A stretch of DNA of 36,948 bases from positions 1-36,948 of the forward strand of contig JABMPR010000313.1 of assembly GCA_013202895.1 (NCBI GenBank), given 5' to 3'. The translations under genes and the position numbers were made by a program. Shown here in pieces: positions 1-8,950 of the stretch. The DNA is from a bacterium (GTDB lineage Bacteria > Fidelibacterota > UBA8477 > JABMPR01). How positions within the stretch are numbered: position 1 is the first letter of the stretch; each line of letters starts with the position of its first letter. The notes beneath the pieces are model-generated. The model made no database searches, was not told where the DNA came from, and saw nothing but the letters and a program-made list of their open reading frames with translations.

Positions 1-249
1 ATTTTTGGAATGCCCTTCTATTACATCGAATATGGCATTGCTCAACTTGGGGCGCTTCAGGTTTACCGTTTGTATAAGCAAAATCCCCAAGCAGCATTGG
101 ATGGATACATTAAAGGCTTAAGTCTGGGAAGCTCCAAACCATTACCAGAGGTCTGGCAGACCATGGGAATTAAGTTTGATTTCTCTGCTGAGACCCTCAA
201 GGAGCTGGTTGAATTCGTCCAGCAGGAACTTGCTTCATTACAGGATTAA
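1..249 (+). CDS. M3-family oligoendopeptidase (PepF-like), C-terminal fragment
   Basis: The frame is open from base 1, so this is the last 82 residues of a gene whose start, and HExxH zinc site, lie before the window. The visible part contains FYYIEYGIAQLGALQVYR, which matches the conserved C-terminal segment of M3 oligoendopeptidases, where tyrosines line the active-site cleft. The closing helices (LPEVWQTMGIKFDF followed by LKELVEFVQQEL) are also typical of the family. These enzymes are zinc peptidases that cut short peptides in the cytoplasm. The stop is two bases before the next gene, an M20 dipeptidase, so the two probably form one peptide-degradation operon. The catalytic centre cannot be inspected here. 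Confidence 0.85.
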   Translation: MFGMPFYYIEYGIAQLGALQVYRLYKQNPQAALDGYIKGLSLGSSKPLPEVWQTMGIKFDFSAETLKELVEFVQQELASLQD

Positions 250-251
250 AC

Positions 252-1625
252 ATGAATAAAATTATTGATTTCTTAAAGGTACACCATGATAGATTTGAGC
301 AGGAGCTTATTGACATCCTGAAAATCCCCAGCATTAGCTCGGACCCTGAACACGCTGAAGATATGCATATCACGGCTGGGCTTCTAAAAGATGAGATGCA
401 GCGGATTGGAATGGAAAATGCCCGTGTGATGGATACTGGAGGTCATCCAGTAGTTTATTCTGAATGGCTGCACGCATCTGGTAAACCAACCCTGCTCATT
501 TATGGACATTATGATGTTCAACCGATAGATCCACTAGACCTCTGGAGTTCACCTCCATTTGAACCCGTGATTAAAGGTGGTAAAATTTTCGCTCGCGGTT
601 CTGCAGATGATAAAGGCCAGATTTATATCCATTTGAAAGCGATTGAAGCCTGGCTGGCTGTTCGGGATGATCTGCCTGTTAATGTGAAACTCGTTTTCGA
701 GGGTGAAGAAGAAGTGGGTTCTAAACATCTGGAGAACTTCATTCAGAAACATTCCGAAATGTTGACTGCGGACTATGTCGTCATATCAGATACTCCTATG
801 TTCAGAGAAGGCTATCCTGGTATTAGCTATGGCTTGCGTGGCCTGGCTTATCTCCAGATAAATCTGCGAGGAACTGCTACTGATCTGCATTCCGGCTCTT
901 TCGGTGGTCTGGTTAAGAACCCCATCAACGCATTGGTGGAAATTCTGGCTCAAATGAAGGATGTGGATGGACGCATTCTTATTCCCGGTTTTTATGATGA
1001 TGTTTTACCCATTACAGAAGTTGAGCATGATAAGCTTAATAATTTGCCATTTGATGCGTCCGCCTTTGCCAAGAGTATTGGAGCACCTGCTCTCTTTGGT
1101 GAAGCCGGATACGATGACCTGGAACGCTTATGGGCTCGACCCACTTTCGATGTAAATGGAATCTGGGGTGGTTTTCAGGGCGAAGGCGCCAAAACGGTTA
1201 TTCCAGCAGAAGCCCATGCTAAAGTCTCTATGCGTCTGGTTGCCGATCAGGATCCTGATGATATCTCAAAAAAGTTTATCGCCTATGTGGATTCTCTAAC
1301 ACCTGTAAGTATGCAAGCTGATATAGAAGCCCTGCACGGTGGCTTCGGCTATATCACCGATTTGAATAATCCAGGACTTCAGGCGGGAGTCAGAGCCTTA
1401 CAAAAGGCCTTCGACAGAGAAGTAGATTTCCTGAGGGAAGGCGGCTCCATTCCAATTGTGAAAGTATTCGCAGATATCGTTAAAGCACCAGTATTGCTTA
1501 TGGGATTTGGACTTCCTGATCAAAATGCCCATGCCCCTAATGAAAATTTTAGTCTTTATAATTATCACAAGGGAATTGAAAGCATCGTCTATTTCTTTGA
1601 AGAAATTGGTAAACTGAAGGGTTGA
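252..1625 (+). CDS. M20 family dipeptidase (CNDP/PepV-like metallopeptidase)
   Basis: This is a 457-residue di-zinc aminoacyl dipeptidase that would release amino acids from dipeptides or short peptides. Metal-site motifs are visible in family order: GHYDVQP (His86, Asp88), ADDKGQ (Asp119), the catalytic/bridging EGEEEVGS (Glu152-Glu153), Asp180 in VISDTP, and a C-terminal His near residue 428 in NAHAPNE. His213 in DLHSG lies in the inserted lid/dimerisation domain, a feature of this subgroup. The length matches the family. There is no signal peptide, so it is cytoplasmic. The start follows AGGA at a six-base spacing and lies two bases after the M3 peptidase stop, which supports co-transcription. 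The exact substrate is not determinable. Confidence 0.92.
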   Translation: MNKIIDFLKVHHDRFEQELIDILKIPSISSDPEHAEDMHITAGLLKDEMQRIGMENARVMDTGGHPVVYSEWLHASGKPTLLIYGHYDVQPIDPLDLWSSPPFEPVIKGGKIFARGSADDKGQIYIHLKAIEAWLAVRDDLPVNVKLVFEGEEEVGSKHLENFIQKHSEMLTADYVVISDTPMFREGYPGISYGLRGLAYLQINLRGTATDLHSGSFGGLVKNPINALVEILAQMKDVDGRILIPGFYDDVLPITEVEHDKLNNLPFDASAFAKSIGAPALFGEAGYDDLERLWARPTFDVNGIWGGFQGEGAKTVIPAEAHAKVSMRLVADQDPDDISKKFIAYVDSLTPVSMQADIEALHGGFGYITDLNNPGLQAGVRALQKAFDREVDFLREGGSIPIVKVFADIVKAPVLLMGFGLPDQNAHAPNENFSLYNYHKGIESIVYFFEEIGKLKG

Positions 1626-1626
1626 T

Positions 1627-2268
1627 ATGAAAAGAGGTCTCCACTACTATGAAGAGCTGGCAAACACGATAACCCATGGTGCAGGGATTGCGTTCAGTAT
1701 CGCTGGTTTAGTCTTGCTTGTTGCTAGATCTGCAATGTATGGTGATGTGTGGCAGGTAGTTAGCTTCAGCATTTACGGTACATCCCTGATCTTGCTCTAC
1801 CTTGCATCAACACTCTATCATGGATTTCAATCAAAAAGAATGAAAGAGATCTTTCGAACCTTAGATCATTCAGCCATTTATCTGCTTATCGCCGGAACCT
1901 ACACCCCCTTTTTATTAGTCACATTGCGAGGTCCCTGGGGTTGGAGTCTATTTGGATTGATCTGGGGTTTGGCTTTACTGGGAATTTCATTTAAGATCAT
2001 CTTTGGACACAAATACAACTTTGTGAGTACACTTTTTTATCTAATGATGGGTTGGGTGGTAATTATTGCCATCAAGCCTTTGCTGGATGCCCTGCCCTTG
2101 TCGGGCTTCTTCTGGCTATTGGCAGGAGGTCTGGCATACACCTTCGGAGTCATCTTTTATACCTGGGAAAAACTGCCATTTAACCATGCAATCTGGCACG
2201 GATTCGTGCTAGCGGGTAGCTTTTTTCACTTCTTTGCGGTTTTGCTTTATCTAAGTCCTGTCGCCTGA
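1627..2268 (+). CDS. Hemolysin III / PAQR-type integral membrane protein (YqfA/HlyIII family)
   Basis: This 213-residue protein has about seven hydrophobic segments and the family signature residues: ELANTITHGAG at the N-terminus, STLYHG, RTLDHSAIYLLIAGTYTPF in the middle, and the C-terminal HAIWHGFVL...HFF. The conserved histidines and aspartate form the metal-dependent site shared with eukaryotic adiponectin/progestin receptors. Bacterial members are inner-membrane proteins linked in some species to membrane lipid homeostasis; pore-forming activity was reported only for a few. The start is one base after the dipeptidase stop and is preceded by AAGGG at five bases, so it is the last gene of this + strand operon. 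It converges with the TPR lipoprotein gene, leaving only nine bases between stops. Confidence 0.92.
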   Translation: MKRGLHYYEELANTITHGAGIAFSIAGLVLLVARSAMYGDVWQVVSFSIYGTSLILLYLASTLYHGFQSKRMKEIFRTLDHSAIYLLIAGTYTPFLLVTLRGPWGWSLFGLIWGLALLGISFKIIFGHKYNFVSTLFYLMMGWVVIIAIKPLLDALPLSGFFWLLAGGLAYTFGVIFYTWEKLPFNHAIWHGFVLAGSFFHFFAVLLYLSPVA

Positions 2269-2277
2269 AACTTGAGG

Positions 2278-3750
2278 CTAAACCTCAGCCTTAATCCTTG
2301 TTTTACTAAGAACTATGGCTTGATCAAAATTATTCAATACATTTAATTCTTCAGCACGTTGCATCATGACCGCCGCCTGTTTATGATTGCCCAGGCCATC
2401 ATAAGCGATCCCCATTCGATAAAGGTTATAAGGATTTAACTGATTAGCTTTTTCCAGCTCATCCAATGCATCCTGATACTTCTCTTCATAGAGAGCTATA
2501 ATACCATTTAATTGATGCCCTATTCCAATTTGAACCGGATTTTTCTGCTCAGCAACAGTTCTATTGAATTCATCGGCTATCTTTCTGGCTTTAGTGAAAT
2601 TACCCTGGGCGGCGAAGCCCCTCGAGATATTGTATTTGTAATTAGTCTGAGCATTTTCAATGATTGCTGGCTGCAGATCTGACTCATCTATTACTTTAAT
2701 TGAGCTTTTATAATATAATAAAGCCTCTTCAGGCTGATCCATTTCAAGATAAGCATTACCTATTGTAGTAAGATCAAATGAGATATTCGCAACATCCTCA
2801 TGCTCGATGGCTAAATCCATACCTTTATTAATAGATTCAAGAGCTTTTAAAAAATTGCCTTCACTTACGTAAGAGACTGCCTCAGCACGTAATCCCTGGC
2901 GGATTACTATATAGTTCTGAGCGATATCCTTAAGCAGTTGAAGCTGTTCACGTGCTTTTTCAAATTCATTTAAAAAATTATAATTGGTGGCTATCCCCAA
3001 GTAGCTGGCTGCAAAAGTTGAATCTATATCAATTGCTTTTTGATAAAACTCGTTTGATTCTTTGTGTCTTCCCATCTCCAGGAGTAATTCAGCGTAGGAG
3101 TCAAACGCATTTGGGTTTTCGGGATTCAGTTTTATATATCGTTTAAATGCTTTTTCTGCTTCGCCGTAATTTCCCAGTGATCGCTGAGAGTATCCCAGCA
3201 TATTGTAGGGAGCAGCCAAATTCTCGTTAATAGTAATCGCTCTGGAGTATGCTTTTATGGCAAGTTGATACTGTTGCATACCAAAATGATAATTACCCAG
3301 TAGATTGTGTAAGCGCTCATCACCTGGGAAAAGGGAAACAGCAGCATTAAGTGCCTCACCTTGTTTTATTGTATTGCCCTGAAGCCCAAACTCAACTGCC
3401 TGGATCAAAAGCTGTTCCGCTGGATTTACACCGCTTGAATGGGCTATAGCAGAATCAAGATATGCCATAAACTGGTTTGGCTCTTGAGAGTTTAATGCCA
3501 GATTTAACCAAGCGGTTGCGAAGCTAGAATCTTTCTCTAATGCGTATTGGAAATGAACGATGGCCTGATCACGTTGGAGTTTTTCAGCAAAGGTCAACCC
3601 GCGATAATAATCCGCCAGAGCAGCTTGAGAATTAGTGGTCACCGGCATTTTTTCGGTGGATGGTATTTTTATTTCCTTCTTGGAACAGGCCCATAATGAA
3701 AGAATGATCCCCAAACTGATTATGATTAATATTAAACGTGATCTGAGCAT
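2278..3750 (-). CDS. TPR-repeat lipoprotein
   Basis: This is a 490-residue exported protein. The N-terminus is a hydrophobic signal ending in the lipobox LWAC, making Cys22 the lipidated residue, so it should be anchored to a membrane on the periplasmic side. The rest is a run of at least eight tetratricopeptide-like helix pairs, clearest around residues 43-86 and 148-260 (for example YNMLGYSQRSLGNYGEAEKA and YAELLLEMGRHKESNEFYQK). TPR solenoids mediate protein-protein contacts; no enzymatic domain is visible. AGGAG lies six bases before the ATG. It stands 94 bases downstream of the aminotransferase gene on the same strand, so it may be transcribed separately or by read-through. Partner and role are unknown. 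Confidence 0.85.
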   Translation of the reverse strand: MLRSRLILIIISLGIILSLWACSKKEIKIPSTEKMPVTTNSQAALADYYRGLTFAEKLQRDQAIVHFQYALEKDSSFATAWLNLALNSQEPNQFMAYLDSAIAHSSGVNPAEQLLIQAVEFGLQGNTIKQGEALNAAVSLFPGDERLHNLLGNYHFGMQQYQLAIKAYSRAITINENLAAPYNMLGYSQRSLGNYGEAEKAFKRYIKLNPENPNAFDSYAELLLEMGRHKESNEFYQKAIDIDSTFAASYLGIATNYNFLNEFEKAREQLQLLKDIAQNYIVIRQGLRAEAVSYVSEGNFLKALESINKGMDLAIEHEDVANISFDLTTIGNAYLEMDQPEEALLYYKSSIKVIDESDLQPAIIENAQTNYKYNISRGFAAQGNFTKARKIADEFNRTVAEQKNPVQIGIGHQLNGIIALYEEKYQDALDELEKANQLNPYNLYRMGIAYDGLGNHKQAAVMMQRAEELNVLNNFDQAIVLSKTRIKAEV

Positions 3751-3844
3751 GATTAACTCCTGTACTGGTTTTACCCGAGCTCATTTTTAACAAATAGTTT
3801 AAGGGTCAACGTTTTACTGGCAACTTGTGTTCCAGCCATATTTT

Positions 3845-4981
3845 CTATCCGAGATCATTCATTATACTTAAGACCTGTTCTACTTCTTCTGGTGTGTTGT
3901 AATAATGAGGAGCAATACGCAACCCACCTCCTCGGAGTGAAAGATTTACTCCGGCGGCAGTTAATCCTTCATATATCCTTTCATTACTGGCTTTATCCTT
4001 ATGTGAAAATACAAAGATACTACCTATCTCATTTTTATCAAAATCATACATCTTTGAATAATTGGATTCTTCGAGACCATACTCAAATTGGTTTAAAAGA
4101 TTGTGAACATGCATATAGATACTATTGATGCCGCAATCCAGCAGTAGCTCTGTGGCCTTCTCAGCCCCTACCATACTGGGGGCATTAAATGCACCTAATT
4201 CAAACCTTCTAGCATCTGGACTCAGATCCTGTTCAAAATTCCCAAAGTCCACCGGATCCAGGTGACCCATATACCCTCGATATGTCAACTTTAGTTTGGA
4301 CTGCAGTTCTTCAGTTAAATAAATAAACCCGGTTCCCAGAGGTGACATCATCCATTTATGACCACCCACTGCCATAAAATCAATACCAAGTTCCAGAACA
4401 TCAGTGGGAATGACACCCAGGGATTGGATGGCATCCACGGAAAAGATAATATTGTGCTTATGACATAATTCTGAAAATGCTTTTACATCAGCTTGATAGC
4501 CCGTTAGATACTGAATGCTGCTAAGGGAGATGAGTCGGGTCGAAGGTCGGATAGCGGCTTCAAATAGTCCTGGAGTAACTTTTCCATCCTTACCTGCAAC
4601 GAATTCAACTTCCACACCTCTATCTCTTAAACCGAGAAATGGCATAACGTTGGATGGAAACTCATCTGCATACAGAAGAATGTGGTCTCCAGCTTGCCAG
4701 CTCAGACCTGTAGCCAGAATGTTAATCCCGGTAACTGTATTAGCCATCAACCCTATCCGTCCCACTGGTGCTCCAATCAAACGTGAATAATTCTGGCGTA
4801 AACCTTCCATGTGTTCGACCGCAATATCCCAGGTGGCAGGGTTTCCATTTCGACGATGTTCAAAATATTCATCCATAGCATTTACTACGGGTCTCGATAG
4901 AGGTGCATATGCAGCGTGATTAAAAAAGATGCGTTGGCCGGCAACATCAAAGAAAGCTCGAAATTCTTTCTGGGTTATCAT
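3845..4981 (-). CDS. Class V PLP-dependent aminotransferase (NifS/isopenicillin-N-epimerase-like)
   Basis: This is a 378-residue fold-type I PLP enzyme. It has the class V signature: Asp183 and Gln186 in SVDAIQS hold the cofactor ring, and HKW carries the Schiff-base lysine Lys209, followed by the glycine-rich PLGTGFIYL. The N-terminal FFNHAAYAPLS and the C-terminal LRGGGLRIAPHYYNTPEE are typical. I see no flexible-loop cysteine of the sort needed for a cysteine desulfurase, so SufS/IscS activity is unlikely; a transaminase, epimerase or lyase role is more probable. It is cytoplasmic. It sits 30 bases downstream of the HMA-like lipoprotein gene, probably in the same transcript as the M1 aminopeptidase. 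The substrate is not inferable. Confidence 0.88.
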   Translation of the reverse strand: MITQKEFRAFFDVAGQRIFFNHAAYAPLSRPVVNAMDEYFEHRRNGNPATWDIAVEHMEGLRQNYSRLIGAPVGRIGLMANTVTGINILATGLSWQAGDHILLYADEFPSNVMPFLGLRDRGVEVEFVAGKDGKVTPGLFEAAIRPSTRLISLSSIQYLTGYQADVKAFSELCHKHNIIFSVDAIQSLGVIPTDVLELGIDFMAVGGHKWMMSPLGTGFIYLTEELQSKLKLTYRGYMGHLDPVDFGNFEQDLSPDARRFELGAFNAPSMVGAEKATELLLDCGINSIYMHVHNLLNQFEYGLEESNYSKMYDFDKNEIGSIFVFSHKDKASNERIYEGLTAAGVNLSLRGGGLRIAPHYYNTPEEVEQVLSIMNDLG

Positions 4982-5011
4982 AACACTTTAATCCTCAGAC
5001 GCAAATAGCGC

Positions 5012-5365
5012 TCAATTCTTAAAACAGCAGGCAGGTAATCGACCCCTGGCAACCGTATTACCAGGCACATCATTAATGGTAAAGCCGAAATCCAGGAGAT
5101 GCGTTTTTATTTGCTCCTCAGAAACCTGGTTGTTCCGAAATCTGATTTGAGCTTTCTGATTCTGGATATTTGCAGTTACAGCTTTGATCCCCTCTAAGGC
5201 TAGAATTCTACCCTCGAATACCAGTTGACCGTCACTGCATACCAATTCCTCAATATTTAGCTCAAGGTTTACAATTTCTGCTTTGTTGGAACAAGACTGC
5301 AGCAATGATCCTGATAATACCACAATCAGTAGTATTCCCAGCCCGATTTTGTTATTCAGACTCAA
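5012..5365 (-). CDS. Small lipoprotein with a degenerate heavy-metal-associated (HMA-like) domain
   Basis: This 117-residue protein starts with a hydrophobic segment and the lipobox LQSC (Cys25). The mature part follows the beta-alpha-beta-beta-alpha-beta pattern of HMA metal-binding domains: LNIEELVC, a helix ending in LEGIKAVTANI, a strand, then EEQIKTHLLDFGF. In a normal HMA loop the metal is held by CxxC; here only Cys43 remains and the second position (46) is Gly. A Cys-Cys pair (113-114) lies at the extreme C-terminus and could substitute. The gene overlaps the 3' end of the M1 aminopeptidase gene by 14 bases. The listed start is TTG, directly abutting AGGAGG; a CTG at 5359 has a better spacing of six bases, so the true start is uncertain. 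Confidence 0.7.
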   Translation of the reverse strand: MSLNNKIGLGILLIVVLSGSLLQSCSNKAEIVNLELNIEELVCSDGQLVFEGRILALEGIKAVTANIQNQKAQIRFRNNQVSEEQIKTHLLDFGFTINDVPGNTVARGRLPACCFKN

Positions 5366-7895
5366 CCTCCTGAAGACGTTTTTCTATGTCAGATAATTTC
5401 TCTTTTAACTCATCAAGCTGTTTTTGTAATTTTTTATTTGGAGTCACCTTCCCAGTGGCTTGAATAGCATTGATTTGGCGCTTCAGAAACGGATAGTCCT
5501 GAACCGAAATTCGATTCATAAGGGCAGTTAAATAGGGAAGTCCTTCGCTGATTCCTGCAGTACCCAGGAGGCGAGCAGCATTAACGTGAACATAATAACT
5601 GGGATCCTGAGTGGCTTCACATAAAGCTTGAGTAACTTGATTCTTCAGGTGTGGTGGTAGCCATTCACGGATTTTTCTAACCCCCATCATTCTGGCTACT
5701 TTTTCGTCAAAAAAATGAACCGGTTTTTCAAAACCTTCTAATAGTGTTTTCACTGCCAATTCTGAATGGCTTGCTCCGAGACCAAGATAGGCACCAGCTC
5801 TTACTAAATTACGCCAACCTTTTTTTTGGGCATAGGATTCAAGTAAAGCAATGTCGTCCGTATTGCGCTGTTTTCCCAGACTTTCCAGAAGCACCATCTG
5901 GCCCCTGTAGGGCAGGTTATTCTGCTCAAGCTTTTTCAGGATTGCCGTTCGCAAAAGCGGGTGACGATGCTCTCCACAGGCCTTGGCAGCCTCTTCAATC
6001 ACCATGGCATCAGATTCCTGAGTCAGCAGATCAGCAAGATGCTTAAAAGCGTACTCATTCCCAACCTTGCCTAATGCGCGGTATGTATGTACTCTCAATC
6101 CCCAGCGATCTTCGTTCTCTAAATAATCTCGGACTGATTGAAGATTTTTTCGTTTACCAGTTTTCGTCAATTCACTGACTGCTTGCATCATACCGCGTAT
6201 GGTCTGTCCATTTTCCAATAAATGACGCAGTTTGTCATCGCCAGGGTTGAATTCTGCTTCGAACAGGGATTTCATCTCTGGATCGAGAATCACGTGCTGG
6301 GGTTCATCCATTTTGATCTGAAAAACTTGTTCCAGTTTGGCGAGGTGAATGACTTCTAAATGCTCCTCACCCTTAGCATCCTGCCAGGTAAGTTCAATAT
6401 CCATCTCAAACAGCTCGATCCCCTTTTCTTTATCGACCTGTTTCTGTTCAATAGTAAATTTTCCTCGTCCCCTGTCCTTATCATATTCAAAGCTGGCTTT
6501 CAGGATGGGGTAACCTTTTGATCTGAACCACATATCAAAAAAGCTGTCCAGATTAAGTCCGCATCGATCCTCGATACAACGTTGGAAATCAAGAGATTTT
6601 ACTGTCTTTCCGGCGTACTTCTTTACATAATCCTGAACTCCAGCCCAGAATTTTTCATCTCCGACCAGATTGCGCAGCATATGCAGACGCCAGGCTCCAC
6701 CGGGATACAGATGCATATCAAACATATTCCAACTATGATCATATTCTCGAGTGATGATGGGTCGGACGTAGCTATTTTTAGCTTCCTCCATGTATGTTTG
6801 TGCTTCCTCGGCCAGCTGCCAGTGCATGGCATCCTTACCCTCTGAGTCCTCTAGCCATACAGATTCGATATAGGTTGCCCAACTCTCTTTGAGCCAGACA
6901 TGAGCAAAATCATAAGATACAACAGCATCACCGAAGTAAGAGTGTGACATTTCATGAACATTGATCAGATCCATGATATATTGCCACTCCGTTGCCATGG
7001 TCTCATCCAGCATGAATTTATCATCCCAGGCAACCAGAGAGATATTCTCCATGGCGCCACCTATTTCACGATTGGCAATTTGGAAATATTTTGGGTATGG
7101 AAAATTCATTCCCAACTTATTCTCCATCCAGATCAACATCTTTCGGGTTGCCCCAAAAGTTCGCTTTAATTGCTCTGGCGTATAAGATTTGTCGGCATAG
7201 TAGGCAATGGGTATATCACGCAGCGGTTCATCCTGATATTCCGAGAATTCACCAATGGCAAAACAGGCCAAATAACTGGGGCAGGGGTAATCCAGCTTCC
7301 AGTGAGCTGTTTTAATCCCCTCTTTTTTCTCTTCTGAAATCAGTGAGCCATTTGCCAGAATTGTCAACTCCTCAGAGGCACTGAGATAATATTCCATCCA
7401 GGATCTCACACTGGGAAAATCGACACAGGGAAACCAGTATCTTGCCCGTTCTGTTTCATTATCGGTAATAGCGAATAATGGAAGTTCTGGTCGTTGCTCA
7501 TCGGGTTGAGAAAATGTCAATCCTGAGATGGGATCCTGGATTGAATAGTCAATCCGGATAATTTTCTCTTCTCCTGATTTCAGGGGCTTTTCAAAGTGGA
7601 GCTTTATAACTTTGCCATCATAGGAGTGAGTCAGACTACCATTTGTCGTTTCTACTACTGAGAGATCATCAAAATCTACGGCATCCAGTTTCAAGCTGTC
7701 AGCATCAGCAACATTTGCACGGATGATAATAAGAGCATATCCCCAGGCTTTACGCTCTTTCAGATCAACTGATAGATGAATTTCTGTGTGTATTGGTTCC
7801 AGTTTTAAATCCGGCGCATAGTTCCGTATCGCTCCTGGAAGTGTAAAATCTCCAGATTGATAATGTTGATGCCGGCTGAGCTGTTCGTATTTCAT
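5352..7895 (-). CDS. M1-family zinc aminopeptidase with C-terminal HEAT-like region
   Basis: This is an 847-residue gluzincin aminopeptidase that removes N-terminal residues from peptides. The exopeptidase motif GGAMEN is at residues 279-284, and the zinc site HEMSH (His314, Glu315, His318) is followed after 18 residues by Glu337 in KESWATYIE, exactly the M1 spacing. The N-terminal 210 residues form the beta-saddle domain. Residues from about 545 onward form a helical-repeat region resembling HEAT repeats (for example AAKACGEHRHPLLRTAIL, then VNAARLLGTAG), ending in a charged coiled coil. No signal peptide is visible, so it is probably cytoplasmic. AAGGA lies six bases before the ATG. It starts 14 bases after the secreted propeller gene, suggesting one operon. 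Confidence 0.93.
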   Translation of the reverse strand: MKYEQLSRHQHYQSGDFTLPGAIRNYAPDLKLEPIHTEIHLSVDLKERKAWGYALIIIRANVADADSLKLDAVDFDDLSVVETTNGSLTHSYDGKVIKLHFEKPLKSGEEKIIRIDYSIQDPISGLTFSQPDEQRPELPLFAITDNETERARYWFPCVDFPSVRSWMEYYLSASEELTILANGSLISEEKKEGIKTAHWKLDYPCPSYLACFAIGEFSEYQDEPLRDIPIAYYADKSYTPEQLKRTFGATRKMLIWMENKLGMNFPYPKYFQIANREIGGAMENISLVAWDDKFMLDETMATEWQYIMDLINVHEMSHSYFGDAVVSYDFAHVWLKESWATYIESVWLEDSEGKDAMHWQLAEEAQTYMEEAKNSYVRPIITREYDHSWNMFDMHLYPGGAWRLHMLRNLVGDEKFWAGVQDYVKKYAGKTVKSLDFQRCIEDRCGLNLDSFFDMWFRSKGYPILKASFEYDKDRGRGKFTIEQKQVDKEKGIELFEMDIELTWQDAKGEEHLEVIHLAKLEQVFQIKMDEPQHVILDPEMKSLFEAEFNPGDDKLRHLLENGQTIRGMMQAVSELTKTGKRKNLQSVRDYLENEDRWGLRVHTYRALGKVGNEYAFKHLADLLTQESDAMVIEEAAKACGEHRHPLLRTAILKKLEQNNLPYRGQMVLLESLGKQRNTDDIALLESYAQKKGWRNLVRAGAYLGLGASHSELAVKTLLEGFEKPVHFFDEKVARMMGVRKIREWLPPHLKNQVTQALCEATQDPSYYVHVNAARLLGTAGISEGLPYLTALMNRISVQDYPFLKRQINAIQATGKVTPNKKLQKQLDELKEKLSDIEKRLQEVESE

Positions 7896-7909
7896 TAAGC
7901 TTCCTTAAA

Positions 7910-8824
7910 TTATTGTTGCGAAAATTTTGACAGGGATACTTCAAACCATTCACGCTCTTCGTTTGTGACAATAAGCTTTTCGGAATCTTTAAAACAAATC
8001 CCCTCGGCCTGATTTGCTTTAAGTAAATTAAATATTTTGGGGCTTTCTGATAGAAAATCATCCCCTTGAGCTGGTCGCGGAAAATACCAGATTGTACAAG
8101 CCAGGGGGTTCTGGGCGAGCAGAACCATAGCTGAACCATCTGGAGCTATATCAGCATCAGTGACCCATCCTCCCAAACTCTCTTTGCGACTGATGAACTT
8201 CAAAACATTGACTTGGGTTGTATGGCGTGTATCCATCCGATATAGTTTTGTGGAGGGTGCTGGTTTCATGATGTGTTTGTCAGCTCGATTTTTGGTCAGG
8301 AAATAAATCTGCCCTTCAAAGGTGAAAATCGCCTCACAATCATATTCCCATTCATCCGGTGGAAACTTATCCTGATCTTCATAGCATACAGGGTACCATG
8401 CCAGGGGTCTGGTTCTGGGTGTGTTGTGGGGATTTGGTTCAGGGATAAGATAAATACCGAGATCGCGTCTGGCATTGCCGTTATTCCCAACATCCGCAAC
8501 GATAAGCGTGTCATTCAATACTGCAATTGATTCCCAGTCATATAGGATGGCGCCACTGATGTGGACACCAGGATATATATCGTCACTTTGCTCACTATAT
8601 CTCGATTGCATCCAATCCGGAATAATTATTTTCCCTACAGAGTTGAGTGGAAAAAGATAGGGCTCCGTGTCGGAATCATTGGAAACCCAGTATACATCTG
8701 CATAGGTTCGGCTTTTGACGATGGCGCTCTGTTCATTAATTGGAGGATGATCCACAATACAAATTCTAGTCTGACCCGGCAGTATTTGTGCTAGCAACAG
8801 CACACTTAGCAAGCGAACTATCAT
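7910..8824 (-). CDS. Secreted beta-propeller-like protein of unknown function
   Basis: This 304-residue protein has an N-terminal signal peptide (MIVRLLSVLLLAQILPGQT) and then short strand-rich blocks with repeating WESIAVLNDTLIVADVGNN, DCEAIFTFEGQIYFLTKN and ADIAPDGSAMVLLAQ segments. These look like blades of a beta-propeller. The trio DWES-IA, DVGNN...R and DCEAI is reminiscent of secreted esterase/phytase-like propellers in which acidic residues bind calcium, but I cannot assign a family. It is the first gene of the - strand cluster that continues into the M1 aminopeptidase 14 bases downstream, and it diverges from the radical SAM gene. The function is unknown; a periplasmic binding or hydrolytic role is a guess. 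Confidence 0.7.
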   Translation of the reverse strand: MIVRLLSVLLLAQILPGQTRICIVDHPPINEQSAIVKSRTYADVYWVSNDSDTEPYLFPLNSVGKIIIPDWMQSRYSEQSDDIYPGVHISGAILYDWESIAVLNDTLIVADVGNNGNARRDLGIYLIPEPNPHNTPRTRPLAWYPVCYEDQDKFPPDEWEYDCEAIFTFEGQIYFLTKNRADKHIMKPAPSTKLYRMDTRHTTQVNVLKFISRKESLGGWVTDADIAPDGSAMVLLAQNPLACTIWYFPRPAQGDDFLSESPKIFNLLKANQAEGICFKDSEKLIVTNEEREWFEVSLSKFSQQ

Positions 8825-8950
8825 ACAATATCACGCTCTTTGCATGATGCTGAAAGTGCCTGATGTATATTGAAAATGAGTTCGACTTTCATCCGAATTG
8901 GATTAAATAGTATCATGAGTGCAAATTCATCAATAGATGTACAAAATCAA

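Noticed and set aside
2273-2287. TGAGG-CTAAA-CCTCA hairpin between the convergent HlyIII and TPR genes
   Set aside because: The stem is only five pairs, overlaps the TPR stop, and has no T-run, so it is not a convincing terminator.
3845-4981. Cysteine desulfurase (SufS/IscS) for the class V aminotransferase
   Set aside because: No catalytic loop cysteine or neighbouring iron-sulfur assembly gene is visible.
7765-8139. A 124-codon open frame on the - strand across the propeller/M1 junction
   Set aside because: It overlaps the ends of two well-supported genes in a different frame and has no ribosome binding site or recognisable domain.
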